Origin: Membranipora membranacea
Taxonomy: Eukaryota > Bryozoa > Gymnolaemata > Cheilostomatida > Membraniporidae
Assembly (NCBI GenBank): GCA_914767715.1
Contig: OU612069.1
Coordinates: 25,477,387 to 25,541,386 of the forward strand
Reading direction: 5' to 3'
Length of the DNA stretch: 64,000 nt
The translations under genes were made by a program, and so were the position numbers. Within the stretch, counting starts at the first letter, position 1; each line of letters opens with the position of its first letter. Shown here one piece after another: positions 1 to 10,863 of the stretch. The notes below the pieces were generated by a model. The model was not told where the DNA came from and did not search any database. It saw nothing but the letters and a program-made list of their open reading frames with translations.

Positions 1-2790
1 CTGAAATTATCTCATGCAATGCTCTCTAAATCTGTTCTTGCAACTGAGTCTTCACCCTCAAGTTCCGATTGACTAGAGAATTTCAACACAAACAACAATG
101 TGTCCGAAAACTGCAATCTTCCTGCAATATACATCCATAATATCAGATCACTAAATCTAGAGAAGTATAATGAGCTAAAAGTTCTGGCCAAGCGCTATGA
201 TCTGATCTTATATTTCTGACTGAATCTTGGCTTACTTCAGATAGGGAGCGGAGCGGCTTTATAATACTGATGGATTCAAATTAAATACATGCCAACAAAC
301 GCACAGGTGGCGGTGTAGCTGTTTATGCCAGGGATACACTTTCAGTGCAGAGGCTATGCAAATATTCTGACCGATCTGTATCTGCCTACTAGTTTATGAT
401 GCACCAAGCAAACATGCCGTTTGCTTTATTTGCCAAATTGTCAAAGGATGGGACAGTGGACCACATTATATCCACTGTTCCCAAACTAGTTCATAAGCAC
501 TCATCAGCAAAATTATTCATCTGTGGAGATTTTAACGACCTGGATACTGAGTCAATAACCAACATTATCCCAGTTCAACAGAATGTGGTGAAATTCCCTA
601 CTCGATATAACAGTTGTTTAGATCTCATATTCACAGATATTGCTGAGTACATTGAATCAGGTTGTGTGTCTTTGCCACGAATTTCGATTAACGATCACTG
701 TGCCATTTCTGTGCCGTCTGTAAATAGAAAGAGAGATCCGAATTACAGTACCATAAGAAAACGCAACATCACTCCTGCCTCGAAAGTAGCCGTAACAAGA
801 GAGTTGTCCTCCCTCTCATGGTCAAATCTATTTAATGCAAATACAGCTGATGAGAAGTTTGATATCCTTCACAACACTATCAATAGGATACTAGAGAAAC
901 ATTTTCCAGTTAGGAGTGTGCGCGTTCCTTCTGGGAAACCGGTATTAACATCACCACTAATCCGCAAGCTTCAGCTTGCTAATCAGAGAGCTCATAAGAA
1001 AAACAACACAACCTGGAAATTCTTGGCCAAAATGTTGTCATCACAACTTACACAACAACTGGCTAAGCAGACATCAGATAATGTGAATGAGCCTGTTCAA
1101 GGTAGCAAAAGCTGGTGGAAAAACCTCAAACAGCTCACTGGAGACTGGCACAATGCTCGTCCTGCACCGTTCATATCGATTAATGGTAACTGGCTGTCCC
1201 ACTCTCAGTTTGTAGAACAGTTGAGCACCTACTACCTCGATGGACATCATAGCTATATGTACCCATATACCCTCCTTTACCTGATGCTTGTGTTTCTGTA
1301 TCTGTTAATGAAATGGAAGTCTTCAAACATCTTAGAGGTATAAACACTCACAAGTCTACTAATAGAGAAGATTATCCTAGCTGGGTCACCAAAAACAACG
1401 CACATCTGTTTGTGACTTCCAATAACTAATATCATCAACAAAGTTCTTGAAAGTGGTCATTTCCCCACGCTTTGGAAAAGAGCAGAAGTTACTCCATTGA
1501 ATAAAGTGAAGACACCTTCTACCTTCAAGGTCAGACCTATCTCGTTGCTCTTCCATGTAGGAAAAGTTACGTAGAATATCATATCTGAGCTGATCAAGGC
1601 GGAACTCCCCAGTTTTGATGATCAGTATGCATATACTAAGGGAATGAGCACTACTGACGCCTAGTGAAATTTGCAATGGAAATGGCATATAGTCTTGATG
1701 ATAAACAGAATGTTGCTGTTCAGGTTCCACATATTGATATTCAAAAACTTCTAACCTTAAATACCAGTCCTAGTCTCGTCAGACTGATGATGAGTTTCTT
1801 CAATGATAGATGGCAGAGAGTGAGGTACTCGGATGTATATTCATCATTTATGAGTGTTGCAAAATCGTAGTTCCACAGGGTGCTATTATTGGACCGCTCT
1901 TGTAGAACATTCTTGTGCATGATCTGCTGCCCGAAATACCTTGCATCAAGTACGCAGATGACACTACAGTTTATAATGTGGTAGAAAGCTCAAAAGTGCG
2001 CATAGAAAACTCTACATCTCATGAAGCATCTCTCGTATTTCATGATAACCCTTTACAGTCTGCAGCTGATTATGCGGCAAGCTGGTGTGAAGAAAATTCA
2101 ATGCTGTTAACCGGCACTAAGTCACAATCACTGACTCTAACTCTTCAAAAGAACATCATCTGTAATCCTATCAAGATAATTGACATGCCCGTCTCACAAA
2201 GATCATCAGTCAAACTTATAGGGGTTTGCTTTGACAATCATATGAGATTCAGTGCTCACGTTGACTCTATAATAAGTAAGTTAAGGCCAGCTGTGCATGC
2301 CATTATTCGGCTCAGGAAAGTTGGGGTCTCCACGTCTAGTCTAGTCACATTTTATAGATCGAGAATACTCTCAGTGATCTCGTACGCTGCACCAAGTTGG
2401 TTCCCATACTTGTCGAAAGGGGACAAGGAGATTCTTGAAAGACCTCTGAGGTTATGCCTCAGGGTTATTTTGCCATGGTTAGAACATTATGATGAGCGTC
2501 TTGCAGCATTAAATTTAACAGAACTAAGTGTTTATCTGGACATATGCTGCCTAAAGTATGTCAATAATGTTGGAAAAAACACCAGCCATCCACATCACTA
2601 TCATCTACATCACCTAGCAACAAATGACAGGCGCCATCATAAAACCACGACCATCCCTAAATCCAACACAGCTCTTTGCAGAATTTCTTTTATAAATACG
2701 CATAAATAAGTTAATGCCTTCTTATTGCTTCTTTTATTCTTTGTTGTTTTCACATGGTCTTATTTGCTTCATGCATTGATCGGTGGTTAA
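1..2790 (+). mobile_element. Degraded LINE, 5' end outside window
   Basis: This is a non-LTR retrotransposon whose 5' part lies before the window. Endonuclease sequence is readable from about position 115, reverse transcriptase follows, and the coding remnant stops at 2709. An AATAAAG-like stretch near 2790 may mark the 3' end. The domain order endonuclease then reverse transcriptase is that of CR1/L2/Jockey-type LINEs. Stops and frame changes show it is dead. It differs from the other LINEs here in its endonuclease and YADD surroundings, so it is a separate family. Confidence 0.85.
115..2709 (+). pseudogene. LINE endonuclease-reverse transcriptase remnant
   Basis: In intact elements this polyprotein nicks the target DNA and copies the RNA into it. 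Visible pieces, in several frames: an N-terminal endonuclease strand with NIRSL near 140; the endonuclease core at 396-1343 with GDFNDLD, LDLIFTD and the terminal INDHCAISV, which matches the SDH motif; and reverse transcriptase with a PQGAIIGPLL block near 1875 (interrupted by a stop) and KYADDTTVYN near 1950, the YxDD catalytic site. The 1915-2709 reading continues through the thumb and C-terminal region. At least three frame changes or stops separate these segments. It is a pseudogene with no host role that I can see. Confidence 0.85.
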
Positions 2791-3039
2791 TAAAGTTCAT
2801 AAGATAATATAAGTCTACAAAAGCTGCTCATGGTTTAGCTTACTTTTGTGAATTTTTCATTGATAAAGCTTTATTCTTACTGATTGATGCTAGGAATTAT
2901 AGTCTTTGTGATATATAAGAGCCATTTGTACTATCCCCACAATAAGATTCGTGTACTGTAGGTAGTTCATACAATAAATTGCAGCTGTGTGGGACAACAA
3001 CTCCTTAACACTAACCTACAGCTCTCACTCCCAACAATC

Positions 3040-3079
3040 ATGTCACAGGGGCAGCGGCCATTTGTTGTTCGTATCGCAG
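3040..3079 (+). CDS. Possible first coding exon of the Ig-like gene
   Basis: An ATG at 3040 opens 13 codons ending in a phase-1 donor (GCA G, then GTGAGC at 3080). This phase matches the acceptor of the next exon at 3549. The peptide (MSQGQRPFVVRIA) is not a signal peptide, which is unexpected for an Ig-like protein, so the true start may lie elsewhere. Weak support. Confidence 0.25.
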
Positions 3080-3548
3080 GTGAGCTCTAGAGCTATACTT
3101 GTCTCTAACGGATCATCAATAAACAGCTAATGGGTACAATTACACCCCTCAGCTGCTGCATTATATATTTTTATCTTCTAAATCAGGCATGGTCAAACAG
3201 TAAGTATTACTTAATAAGACATGGTCAAGCAGTAAGTACAACTTAATAAGACATGGAAGAAAGTGAACAGCTGCTCCAAGTTTCATCTAATATAATAAAG
3301 ATAACACACAATTATTATGACAAAGGAATTTCAAGACAGCCTTTAATTAATACATGATGAATCTCTTGCGATTAGAATTTGGAGTTGACTTCATTGTTTT
3401 TGATTTATTTGATGGGGAATTCATTTAGAAATCTTTTGTTTAAGAATTGTTGTGACAGATTTTCTGCATGCTGTTTTTGTTATCACTTTATTGTCATCAA
3501 CATCATCATCTGTTAATGTTTTTCTCTTGTTTGTTATCCCTGTTTTAG

Positions 3549-6500
3549 GTATAAGAGCTTCATCTTCAAATTATCCAGATTTTTATTATGGAGATATTAT
3601 CACTGTAACATGTGACCTTGGACCCCTAGAGAACCCAAACGCTCTGGCTCTTTTCGGACTAATGAGAAACGGGTCCGGTGAGGTTATTGGATGCTCAGTT
3701 ACTCTCAGCCCTTCGGGTAATTCTTACAATCCACATCAAGCTAATAAGCTTGGGCCTTCTGCAGAACAGTGCATAGAATTTTTCACTGCCCTACTGGCCG
3801 ATACAGCTGCGTCACTGGATCTTATGTTTGAAGTGTCACAACCAATCTCATACCAATGTCTCAAATGGGATTATGGTGATGCGGATTATAGTTTTCTTGA
3901 GGGCAAACTTACCATCTCAAAATTTCTGAGTAAGTAGTTTCTGTTTATTATATACCTACATTCATGTGCATTCTGTGACTGTAATGTTCTTTCTACAAAC
4001 CAGAACACAAACCCTATCTCTCTCTTCCTCTTCCTCTTCCTCTCTCCTACTCCCCTCTCTCCTACTCCCCCTCTCTCCTACTCCCCTCTCTCCTACTCCC
4101 CCTCTCTCCTACTCCCCCTCTCTCCTACTCCCCCTCTCTCCTACTCCCCTCTCTCCTACTCCCCCTCTCTCCTACTCCCCTCTCTCCTACTCCCCCTCTC
4201 TCCTACTCCCCCTCTCTCCTACTCCCCCTTCTCCTACTCCCCCTCTCTCCTACTCCCCTTTCTCCTACTCCCCCTCTCTCCTACTCCCCCTCTCTCCTAC
4301 TCCCCTCTCTCCTACTCCCCTCTCTCCTACTCCCCTCTCTCCTACTCCCCTCTCTCCTACTCCCCCTCTCTCCTACTCCCCCTCTCTCCTACTCCCCCTC
4401 TCTCCTACTCCCCCTCTCTCCTACTCCCCCTCTCTCCTACTCCCCTCTCTCCTACTCCCCCTCTCTCCTACTCCCCCTCTCTCCTACTCCCCTCTCTCCT
4501 ACTCCCCCTCTCTCCTACTCCCCCTCTCTCCTACTCCCCCTCTCTCCTACTCCCCTCTCTCCTACTCCCCCTCTCTCCTACTCCCCCTCTCTCCTACTCC
4601 CCCTCTCTCCTACTCCCCCTCTCTCCTACTCCCCCTCTCTCCTACTCCCCTCTCTCCTACTCCCCCTATCTCCTACTCCCCCTCTCTCCTACTCCCCCTC
4701 TCTCCTACTCCCCCTCTCTCCTACTCCCCCTCTCTCCTACTCCCCTCTCTCCTACTCCCCCTCTCTCCTACTCCCCTCTCTCCTACTCCCCCTCTCTCCT
4801 ACTCCCCCTCTCTCCTACTCCCCCTCTCTCCTACTCCCCCTCTCTCCTACTCCCCCTCTCTCCTACTCCCCCTCTCTCCTACTCTCCCTCTCTCACCTCC
4901 CTCCTTATCCTCCTAATCCTCCTAATCCTCCTCTCTTTGAAAATTTACAATAATTGGTCCTGTCTTTTCGTTTGATTACGTTACATCTAGAATATACTGC
5001 AAGTCTTTACAGGAATTGATCAATTTGACCACAAAATATTAGTTATGTTTTTGCTTGGAGTGGATTGTTGTCATTTCTTTCAAAAGATGTCCGCCTCTGA
5101 TCATCAACTTCCAAAAGTGCCTTTTTTGCGTTGCAATATTCCCACAATTGTAATTTTTGATGTTTCGCCCTTGATTCTCACACTCAAATCATCGCTGCTA
5201 CTAAAATCAATCTCATTAAGTCAATATTGCAGTCAAAGGTCACTAGTAGGCATAACCATAGTGCTAAATGAATTTTCTCTGGGCAGAAGTTCAACTGGCC
5301 AGCTATTACATTAATTTAAATGTTGCACCACGGATCAGACTATAAGCGAGAGATTCAGCTTTGGGTAGTGTGATTGTTCCGAGTCAGATGTTGTAAATCA
5401 AGATTCTACTGATATCTGTGACTGTCTATAGCTGCACTCCGTACTCGAGAAATTCATTGTTATGTGTTGCAGCTGTACTTGAGAAATTCCTTTTTTTGTG
5501 TTGTAGCTGCCCCCACGAGCCTAAATATGATGGTAACACTGGACAACTCATCCGCTAATGAACCTAACGGAGTTTTGGAAGCTTATGACGGGACGAGAGT
5601 CTCTGTCACCTGCGTATCAGTTGGAGGCGTTCCAGCCGCTGACTTGGAGTATGGTATGTACCATTGGGGTGGTCTGACAACGACTTAATCAAATATATCC
5701 TACTAGAGCAAGATCATAGTTAAACAGATTCGCTAGTGCCAAATAGAGATAAAAGGTAGCTTCTTGACTTGTTGATTTGGATTTGTCTATCTTTACAACA
5801 AAATAGTATAACTCCCAATGGCATGAATGGCATTTGAGTTTGATACGTCTCTTACTTTCTACTTTCTGCATAGATATTCAATTTTCCAATTATCCGATCA
5901 AAAATCACCAAATTTCAAGCTTTGTCAAAGAACATATAACTGACCAGTTACTATGAGCAGCAGTCTGACATAGGCTTTGTGTTTATTCTTTTGTTAAAGA
6001 TCATAATGGTGTGCTGTTTACAAAGGAGTTTGCTGTTGTCACAACAGAAGACTGGATTGACGTTTCGTGTCGAGATAAAGCTCATCCCAACCTAGAGGGA
6101 GGAGATAGTGAACTTACGTACCAGCAGAGGAGAATCAATGTTTACTGTGAGTTCTCTTACTATTGATGTCTATAGATGTAGAGGGTGTTACAATTAGAAA
6201 CCTTTCACATTTTCACAGCCCAAATTGGTCAGCATGCAGCACAGGGTGGGGCATAAGTGGTAAGTCCAATGTTTAATTTTGCCCACAGGTTGGCTGATTG
6301 GTTATTGAAACATCCCCTACTAAGCTGAAGGAAAACATTACCCCATGGTATAATGGCAAAAGCATATGTAGCGTATTGTTGAATTTAAATCTAGGGGAGA
6401 AAACTGAACTAAAAACACCGGTCATATCTAGAATTGCTGACTGAGGATTATGTCTCCTCAGAACCTCATATTAATACTTGTTTTCATAGCTGTACCTTCT

Positions 6501-6811
6501 AGATATCGGTATATCCAGTAGTGCCATTCTTCACTTACTCAATCAATGATTGTTTGTAGATTTTGAGGCTGCGCCTAACTCTGATGAAGGTGCTATGATC
6601 TTAGATTATCCGCGAGCTCACAAGCTAGATTGCCCTATTAACTACCACCTTAGAGAGGGGGCCACCATACAGTACATGTGGACTAGGAACGGGACAGACG
6701 TTACAGTAGATAGAGAGAAGAATTACCTTATAGTCAGAGGATCATCTGCAGTGTTAGAAAGTACAGTTGTCTATGAGTGTACGGCCCTGGTGATCAATCA
6801 GAACAGATTTG
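3549..6811 (+). CDS. Ig-like domain protein, four exons, ends unresolved
   Basis: Probably an extracellular recognition or adhesion protein. Four exons have clear splice sites: 3549-3929, 5507-5653, 6000-6146 and 6560-6811. All introns are phase 1, the pattern typical of shuffled extracellular domains. The first exon holds an ITVTCDLG strand and a later ISYQCLKW. The second and third share a divergent domain (VSVTCVSVGG, then DVSCRDKAH). The fourth is the best Ig match: LDCPINY, then YMWTRNGTD, then VVYECTALV, giving the Cys-Trp-Tyr-x-Cys core. No signal peptide or membrane segment is found. The first intron contains a large minisatellite, and a P-type transposon sits 132 bases after the last exon. 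The protein could belong to a longer gene whose 3' exons are lost or hidden by repeats. Exons are well supported; family name and ends are not. Confidence 0.65.
4018..4934 (+). repeat. CT-rich 15/16-bp minisatellite in intron
   Basis: About 55 tandem copies of a 15- or 16-base unit CTCTCTCCTACTCCCC, with the C run varying between four and five. TTCCTC repeats precede it and CCTAAT repeats follow. The + strand is almost purely pyrimidine throughout. It lies in the first long intron of the Ig-like gene. The long Leu/Ser/Pro reading frame here is only a translation of the repeat. No gene is seen in the remaining intron sequence at 4935-5506. Confidence 0.95.
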
Positions 6812-6843
6812 GTAAGCCTATGATATTAGTGTTAGTGTGTCGG

Positions 6844-6912
6844 CAGTGGTTGGTCTCAGAGTGAGTGGTCTCACAGTGGATGGTCTCAGAGAGAGTGGTC
6901 TCACAGTGGGTT
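6844..6912 (+). repeat. Short tandem repeat, GTGGTCTCA-type
   Basis: Four imperfect copies of a 16-17 base unit (tggtctcagagtgagtgg and variants) just after the donor of the last Ig-like exon and just before the P-type transposon. Confidence 0.6.
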
Positions 6913-6935
6913 GTCATTAGATTGATAATCAGTTA

Positions 6936-6943
6936 GAGGTTTC
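6936..6943. repeat. Left 8-bp target duplication of the P-type element
   Basis: GAGGTTTC immediately outside the left terminus, identical to 10106-10113. This fixes the element boundaries. Confidence 0.85.
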
Positions 6944-7739
6944 CATAGACTTAATATACTACCTAGACAGGACAATGCTTATGCTTCACTCAGGGAGTTA
7001 CAGAGTTTCAAACTCCTTGCTTCACTGATCATAATGTGTCCCGCTTAAATAGCACGACATGACGTAATTAGTTTGTGCTTTGAGCCATAGTTTACTATAT
7101 ATCATTCAATGAAATAATGTGAAAAATCAAGGGACGCTGGGCATGATATTGGCCCTTGTCCGGCCCCTAATTATTTAAACACAGAGAAAATTTGTGAGTT
7201 TATGTAAAAGACCTTTCCGCACGAGATGGTATAAAAAATTGACTCCTTAGGCGAATTTAGAGCGAGAACAGACCTGATAAGTTACAATCATTAGCCAAAA
7301 TATTGGAACAAATACAGCCGTCTACCCTTAACACTTCTGCCACTACTATTCAAATGCACAGAATACCCACAACACAGTATCACAAATATTTTGTTGGATG
7401 AGCCAGATCAAAGCACCACCACCATCATCATAGATTTTTGCATAAATATTCCTAGTCATGACTGAGCACAACCTGCTCAGCTTGGATTCCTTGTTAAAAG
7501 ATTTTACTGCAAACTTTATTGTCGCCTCATGAGGAAGAATAGATCTGTGCTGTAAATTGAGTATGCCAACTCCAGATATGTATGTATGATGAAGCTAGGG
7601 TACGTGATATATATATATATATAAAGTCTTTGGTAATCTCTCATCAATGAAATAATATAGTAAATCAAGACACGCAGGGTATAATACCAGCCAAATTATA
7701 TTAGATCTGTTTCAATTTATGAGATAAAAACTATCAAAA

Positions 7740-8270
7740 CAAATACGGCCCTGTACTTAACCACTTCTATCACTACATGACAAAAAAGAGGGCTGTTACT
7801 GCGGGATTATACTAATTTCTGAGGGCACGACCAAGGCTAACGGCTACCACTATCAGCGATTGCTGCCATATTCGATGTGATTGATTACAGCATAAGCTAA
7901 AGCTTATCGACATAAATACAGCCATGAAGCTAGCCACTTCTTATCACTACTTTGTAAAAAATATGAATATATACTGTTGAGTTATACTAATTGTTGTGGG
8001 CACGACAAAAATTAAAAACACTACCACTATCAGCGAGCATTGAAAAGTTAGATATGACGGGTTGCAGTATACATTAAAATTAATCAAATTAGTGGAGGAA
8101 TGTAAGCTTACCACTTCTTACACTAATTAGCAAAAAAAAAAATACTGTGGGATTATACTGAATTTTGCAGATGGGTCAAAGACTAGAAAACTACCACTAT
8201 CGGTGATTGCTGCAAAATTTCCAAATGAGACACTATCACTATCAGCGATCGCTGAAAATTAGATATGACT
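7740..8270. repeat. Degenerate ~190-bp tandem repeats inside the P-type element
   Basis: Three diverged copies of a unit containing CCACTTCT..CACTA, then a TATACTAATT-like stretch with GGGCACGAC, then TACCACTATCAGCGA. Starts are near 7740, 7915 and 8090. A fourth partial match lies at about 7311 in the left arm. Repeats next to the ends often bind transposase in DNA transposons; that role here is inference. Confidence 0.55.
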
Positions 8271-8463
8271 GATCACAATAAGCCTGCTCAGTTTGGCGCG
8301 CTTATTGTCAGTGTTTGCTGCGAGTTTGGTTGTTTCATGGTGTATTCTGACCAGCGTATATCTCTTCACTATTAGGGGTTTGTAGATAGTGTGGGAAGGA
8401 TTGGGAAATTGTTGGGATAGCATCCATTTTTAGCAAAGCTCTCCCACCCACACCAGGAGGCCT

Positions 8464-9134
8464 TCAAAATGTATCTCGTTTCAAATGTTCGCCACACCGA
8501 ACAGCATATTTGGATGGAGTCCAGTTCTTGCGTTTAACGGCCGAAACCCATACCTTTAGTCTCTCCTCGTTATTTCTTGGGAAGGCGTGGAAGCTTAAAT
8601 CAGGATTTCCTGCCGGGTTATTACCACAGCCGTAGGCAGCACACCAGCTTCTAGATGACTTTTTTTAAAAGCATCACAAATGAATTGTCATCTCAGATAG
8701 TGTCCCTCCAGCCCCCCCCCCCCGCCCCATCACTATCGTTCCACCTTTTTTTTCTTACATTCAAATTTTATCACACCCAACGATTATTATTTACTATGTC
8801 TATAGCCTTAAATTTATGTGCATGTATAGAAGGATGTGGGTATTATTATGTGACAATATCTAATTGATTTCTATGTAAAAAATAAGGAAGCCTGTCCTCT
8901 TAGATGGATGGGACAAGCAGAAATTATGGCAAAAAATTCAATCAAATAAGGACCGAAATATGACAATGCATACATGAGAGCCACCACTGGGCTGTTTCTT
9001 ACCTTATCATCTTGTGAAGTGGTAGCAGCAGGATTTTTATCTTGTGAAGATGAGGCAGCGAGATTATCATCTTGTGAAGATGAGGCAGCCAGATTATCAT
9101 CTTGTGAAGACGAGGTAGCAGGCTGTAGGCTCAT
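8464..9134 (-). pseudogene. THAP-domain transposase N-terminus, broken
   Basis: This reads as the first two exons of the P-type element's protein, which in intact relatives binds the transposon ends. Exon 1 (9134 down to 9003) starts MSLQPATSSSQDD and contains three 10-residue SSSQDDNLAA-type repeats, then a GTAAGA donor in phase 0. Exon 2 begins at 8658 after an AG, also phase 0, and encodes a THAP finger: CAAYGC, 43 residues, then CGEH, with FHAFP and NW-TP at conserved places (C-x4-C ... C-x2-H). A TGA at 8464-8466 interrupts it, yet the same frame continues to about 8343 with LLKMDAIPTI, a box found after THAP fingers. The finger is clear; the splice model is plausible only. Confidence 0.7.
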
Positions 9135-10105
9135 TTAAAAATAGTTTCGCTATAAACTGAGCGGCGTGGGTATTATATCCAGAACTTCTATGTTTGCCTT
9201 GCATCTCGCAACTGATGATAGTAAAATTGCAGCTGGGCTTACTTGTGAAGATGAGACAGCAGGCTGCAGGTTCACGTTATATAAATAAATAATCTCAACG
9301 AAGTATGAATATTAAAACCAGTAACCACTTTGTTTACAGAGTATCTTTCATCTTCTGTTTCAGTACAGGGCTGTATATGTTTTGATAATTTGTATCTCAT
9401 AAATTAAAACAGATCTAATATAATTTGGCTGGTATTATACCCTGCGTGCCTTGATTTACTATATTATTTCATTGATGAGAGATGACCATAGACTTAATAT
9501 ATACATATACATATACATATATATATATGTGCCACGTACCCTAGCTTCATGATACATACATACATACCTGGAGTTGGCATACTCAATTTACAGCACAGAT
9601 AACAAGGAATCCAAGCTGAGCAGGTTGTGCTCAGTCAAGACTAGGAATATTTATGCAAAAGTCTATGATGATGGTGGTGGTGCTTTGATCTGGCTCATCC
9701 AACAAAATATTTGTGCTACTGTGTTGTGGGTATTCAGTGCATTCGAATAGTAGTGGTAGAAGTGTTAAGGGTAGACGGCTGTATTTGTTCCAATATTTAT
9801 TGGCTAATGATTGTAACTTATCAGGTCTGTTCTCTCTTTGGATTCGCCTAAGGAGTCAATTTTTATACCATCTCGTGCGGAAAGGTCTTTTACATAAACT
9901 CACAAATTTTCTCTGTGTTTGAATAATTAGGGGCCGGACAAGGGCCGATATCTTGCCCGGCGTCCCTTGATTTTTCACATTATTTCATTGAATGGTATAT
10001 AGTAAACTATGGCTCACAGCACAAACTAATTACGTCATGTCGTGCTATTTAAGTGGGACAGTATTGAATGCTATTGGCCTGTCTAGGTAGTATATTAAGT
10101 CTATG

Positions 10106-10113
10106 GAGGTTTC
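10106..10113. repeat. Right 8-bp target duplication of the P-type element
   Basis: GAGGTTTC immediately after the right terminus, identical to the copy at 6936-6943. Confidence 0.85.
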
Positions 10114-10185
10114 ACATGAGCGGACACTCAGTCTCTCATTGGACGGTCATCCTTGTAAATTGTCTCTTATTGAATGGTCACGCAG

Positions 10186-10505
10186 TTGATGGTGTCAAGT
10201 CTACTGGTGTCACAAGAATAATCGCCGCTTCCCTTGTAAAAATTGATTGTGATATATTTGATATAGCGGCTACACTATTACTACTCGAGTTCTACTTTAA
10301 TTGCTAGAGTATGAAGAATGAGACTTACTGCCGTTGTATGGTCGATGTACAGTAAACTTGATATCATTACTTACTTTTAGATCACACCATAAAACAGATG
10401 TACACTATCACATGGACAGGAGGGACAACTCTAAATAACCCCAGTATAAATCTGATAATTATCACAAGTTGTCTTCCCTTATATATATTCATTACAATTG
10501 ATTGA
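10186..10505 (+). other. Possible further Ig-like exon pieces
   Basis: After the P-type element, + strand reading gives SLVKIDCDIFD near 10230. After an acceptor at 10379-10380 it gives HTIKQMYTITWTGGTTL, ending at a possible phase-1 donor at 10444 or running on to a stop near 10505. Cys then Trp spacing resembles an Ig B-C strand pair, and phase 1 would fit the gene upstream. No convincing donor joins the two pieces. Confidence 0.2.
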
Positions 10506-10863
10506 ACATTTACCATCTCCTTCTCGACAACAATATGAATACAAATGTGTGCATACAAACAAGAATAAATGCAGAAACACAAATATGAAATAAGTACACT
10601 GTAAAGGGTAGATTAAGGATGATTCGATGTGTCAGCATGGGTACTGTCTTACTGTTGATTCAGAGTGAGACAGCATAGTGAGTGGGGGGGTCATTCCAAC
10701 CCTGACAAATGGGATCAGATTTGATCTAACAGAGAGCTAGCACTGAAGTATTCCATCACATCACAATAATAACAGAAAAAAGTCATATGTCAACTATCCA
10801 CACCACAACCCAAACATAGACAACCCTCTTCTATATCTTTGTTTTTATCTTTTGATCAGTAAG
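10506..10863. other. No gene seen
   Basis: AT-rich sequence between the possible Ig exon and the tandem duplication. I find no recognisable coding, RNA or repeat feature. Confidence 0.5.

Larger units (their letters stand above)
6944..10105 (-). mobile_element. Non-autonomous P-superfamily DNA transposon
   Basis: A 3162-bp element whose ends are exact inverted repeats beginning CATAGACTTAATATACTAC. It is flanked by a perfect 8-bp duplication, GAGGTTTC, at 6936-6943 and 10106-10113. Long inverted arms extend inwards (about 6944-7756 and 9361-10105). The interior, read on the - strand, holds a Ser/Gln/Asp-repeat exon and a THAP zinc-finger exon. CA...TG termini, an 8-bp target duplication and a THAP DNA-binding domain together fit the P superfamily. 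hAT elements share the first two traits but not the THAP finger. No RNase-H-like transposase core is visible, so it could move only with help from another copy. Confidence 0.8.

Noticed and set aside
3452-3548. Hydrophobic leader in frame with the first Ig-like exon, as a signal peptide
   Set aside because: No ATG in this frame; the stretch is the pyrimidine-rich tract before the acceptor at 3547-3548.
3966-4916. 316-codon Leu/Ser/Pro-rich open frame
   Set aside because: It is only the translation of the CT-rich minisatellite, which has no stops in this frame.
6937-6942. A 6-bp target duplication AGGTTT for the P-type element
   Set aside because: Shifting the boundary by one base at each side gives a perfect 8-bp duplication with CA...TG termini, which fits the P superfamily better.
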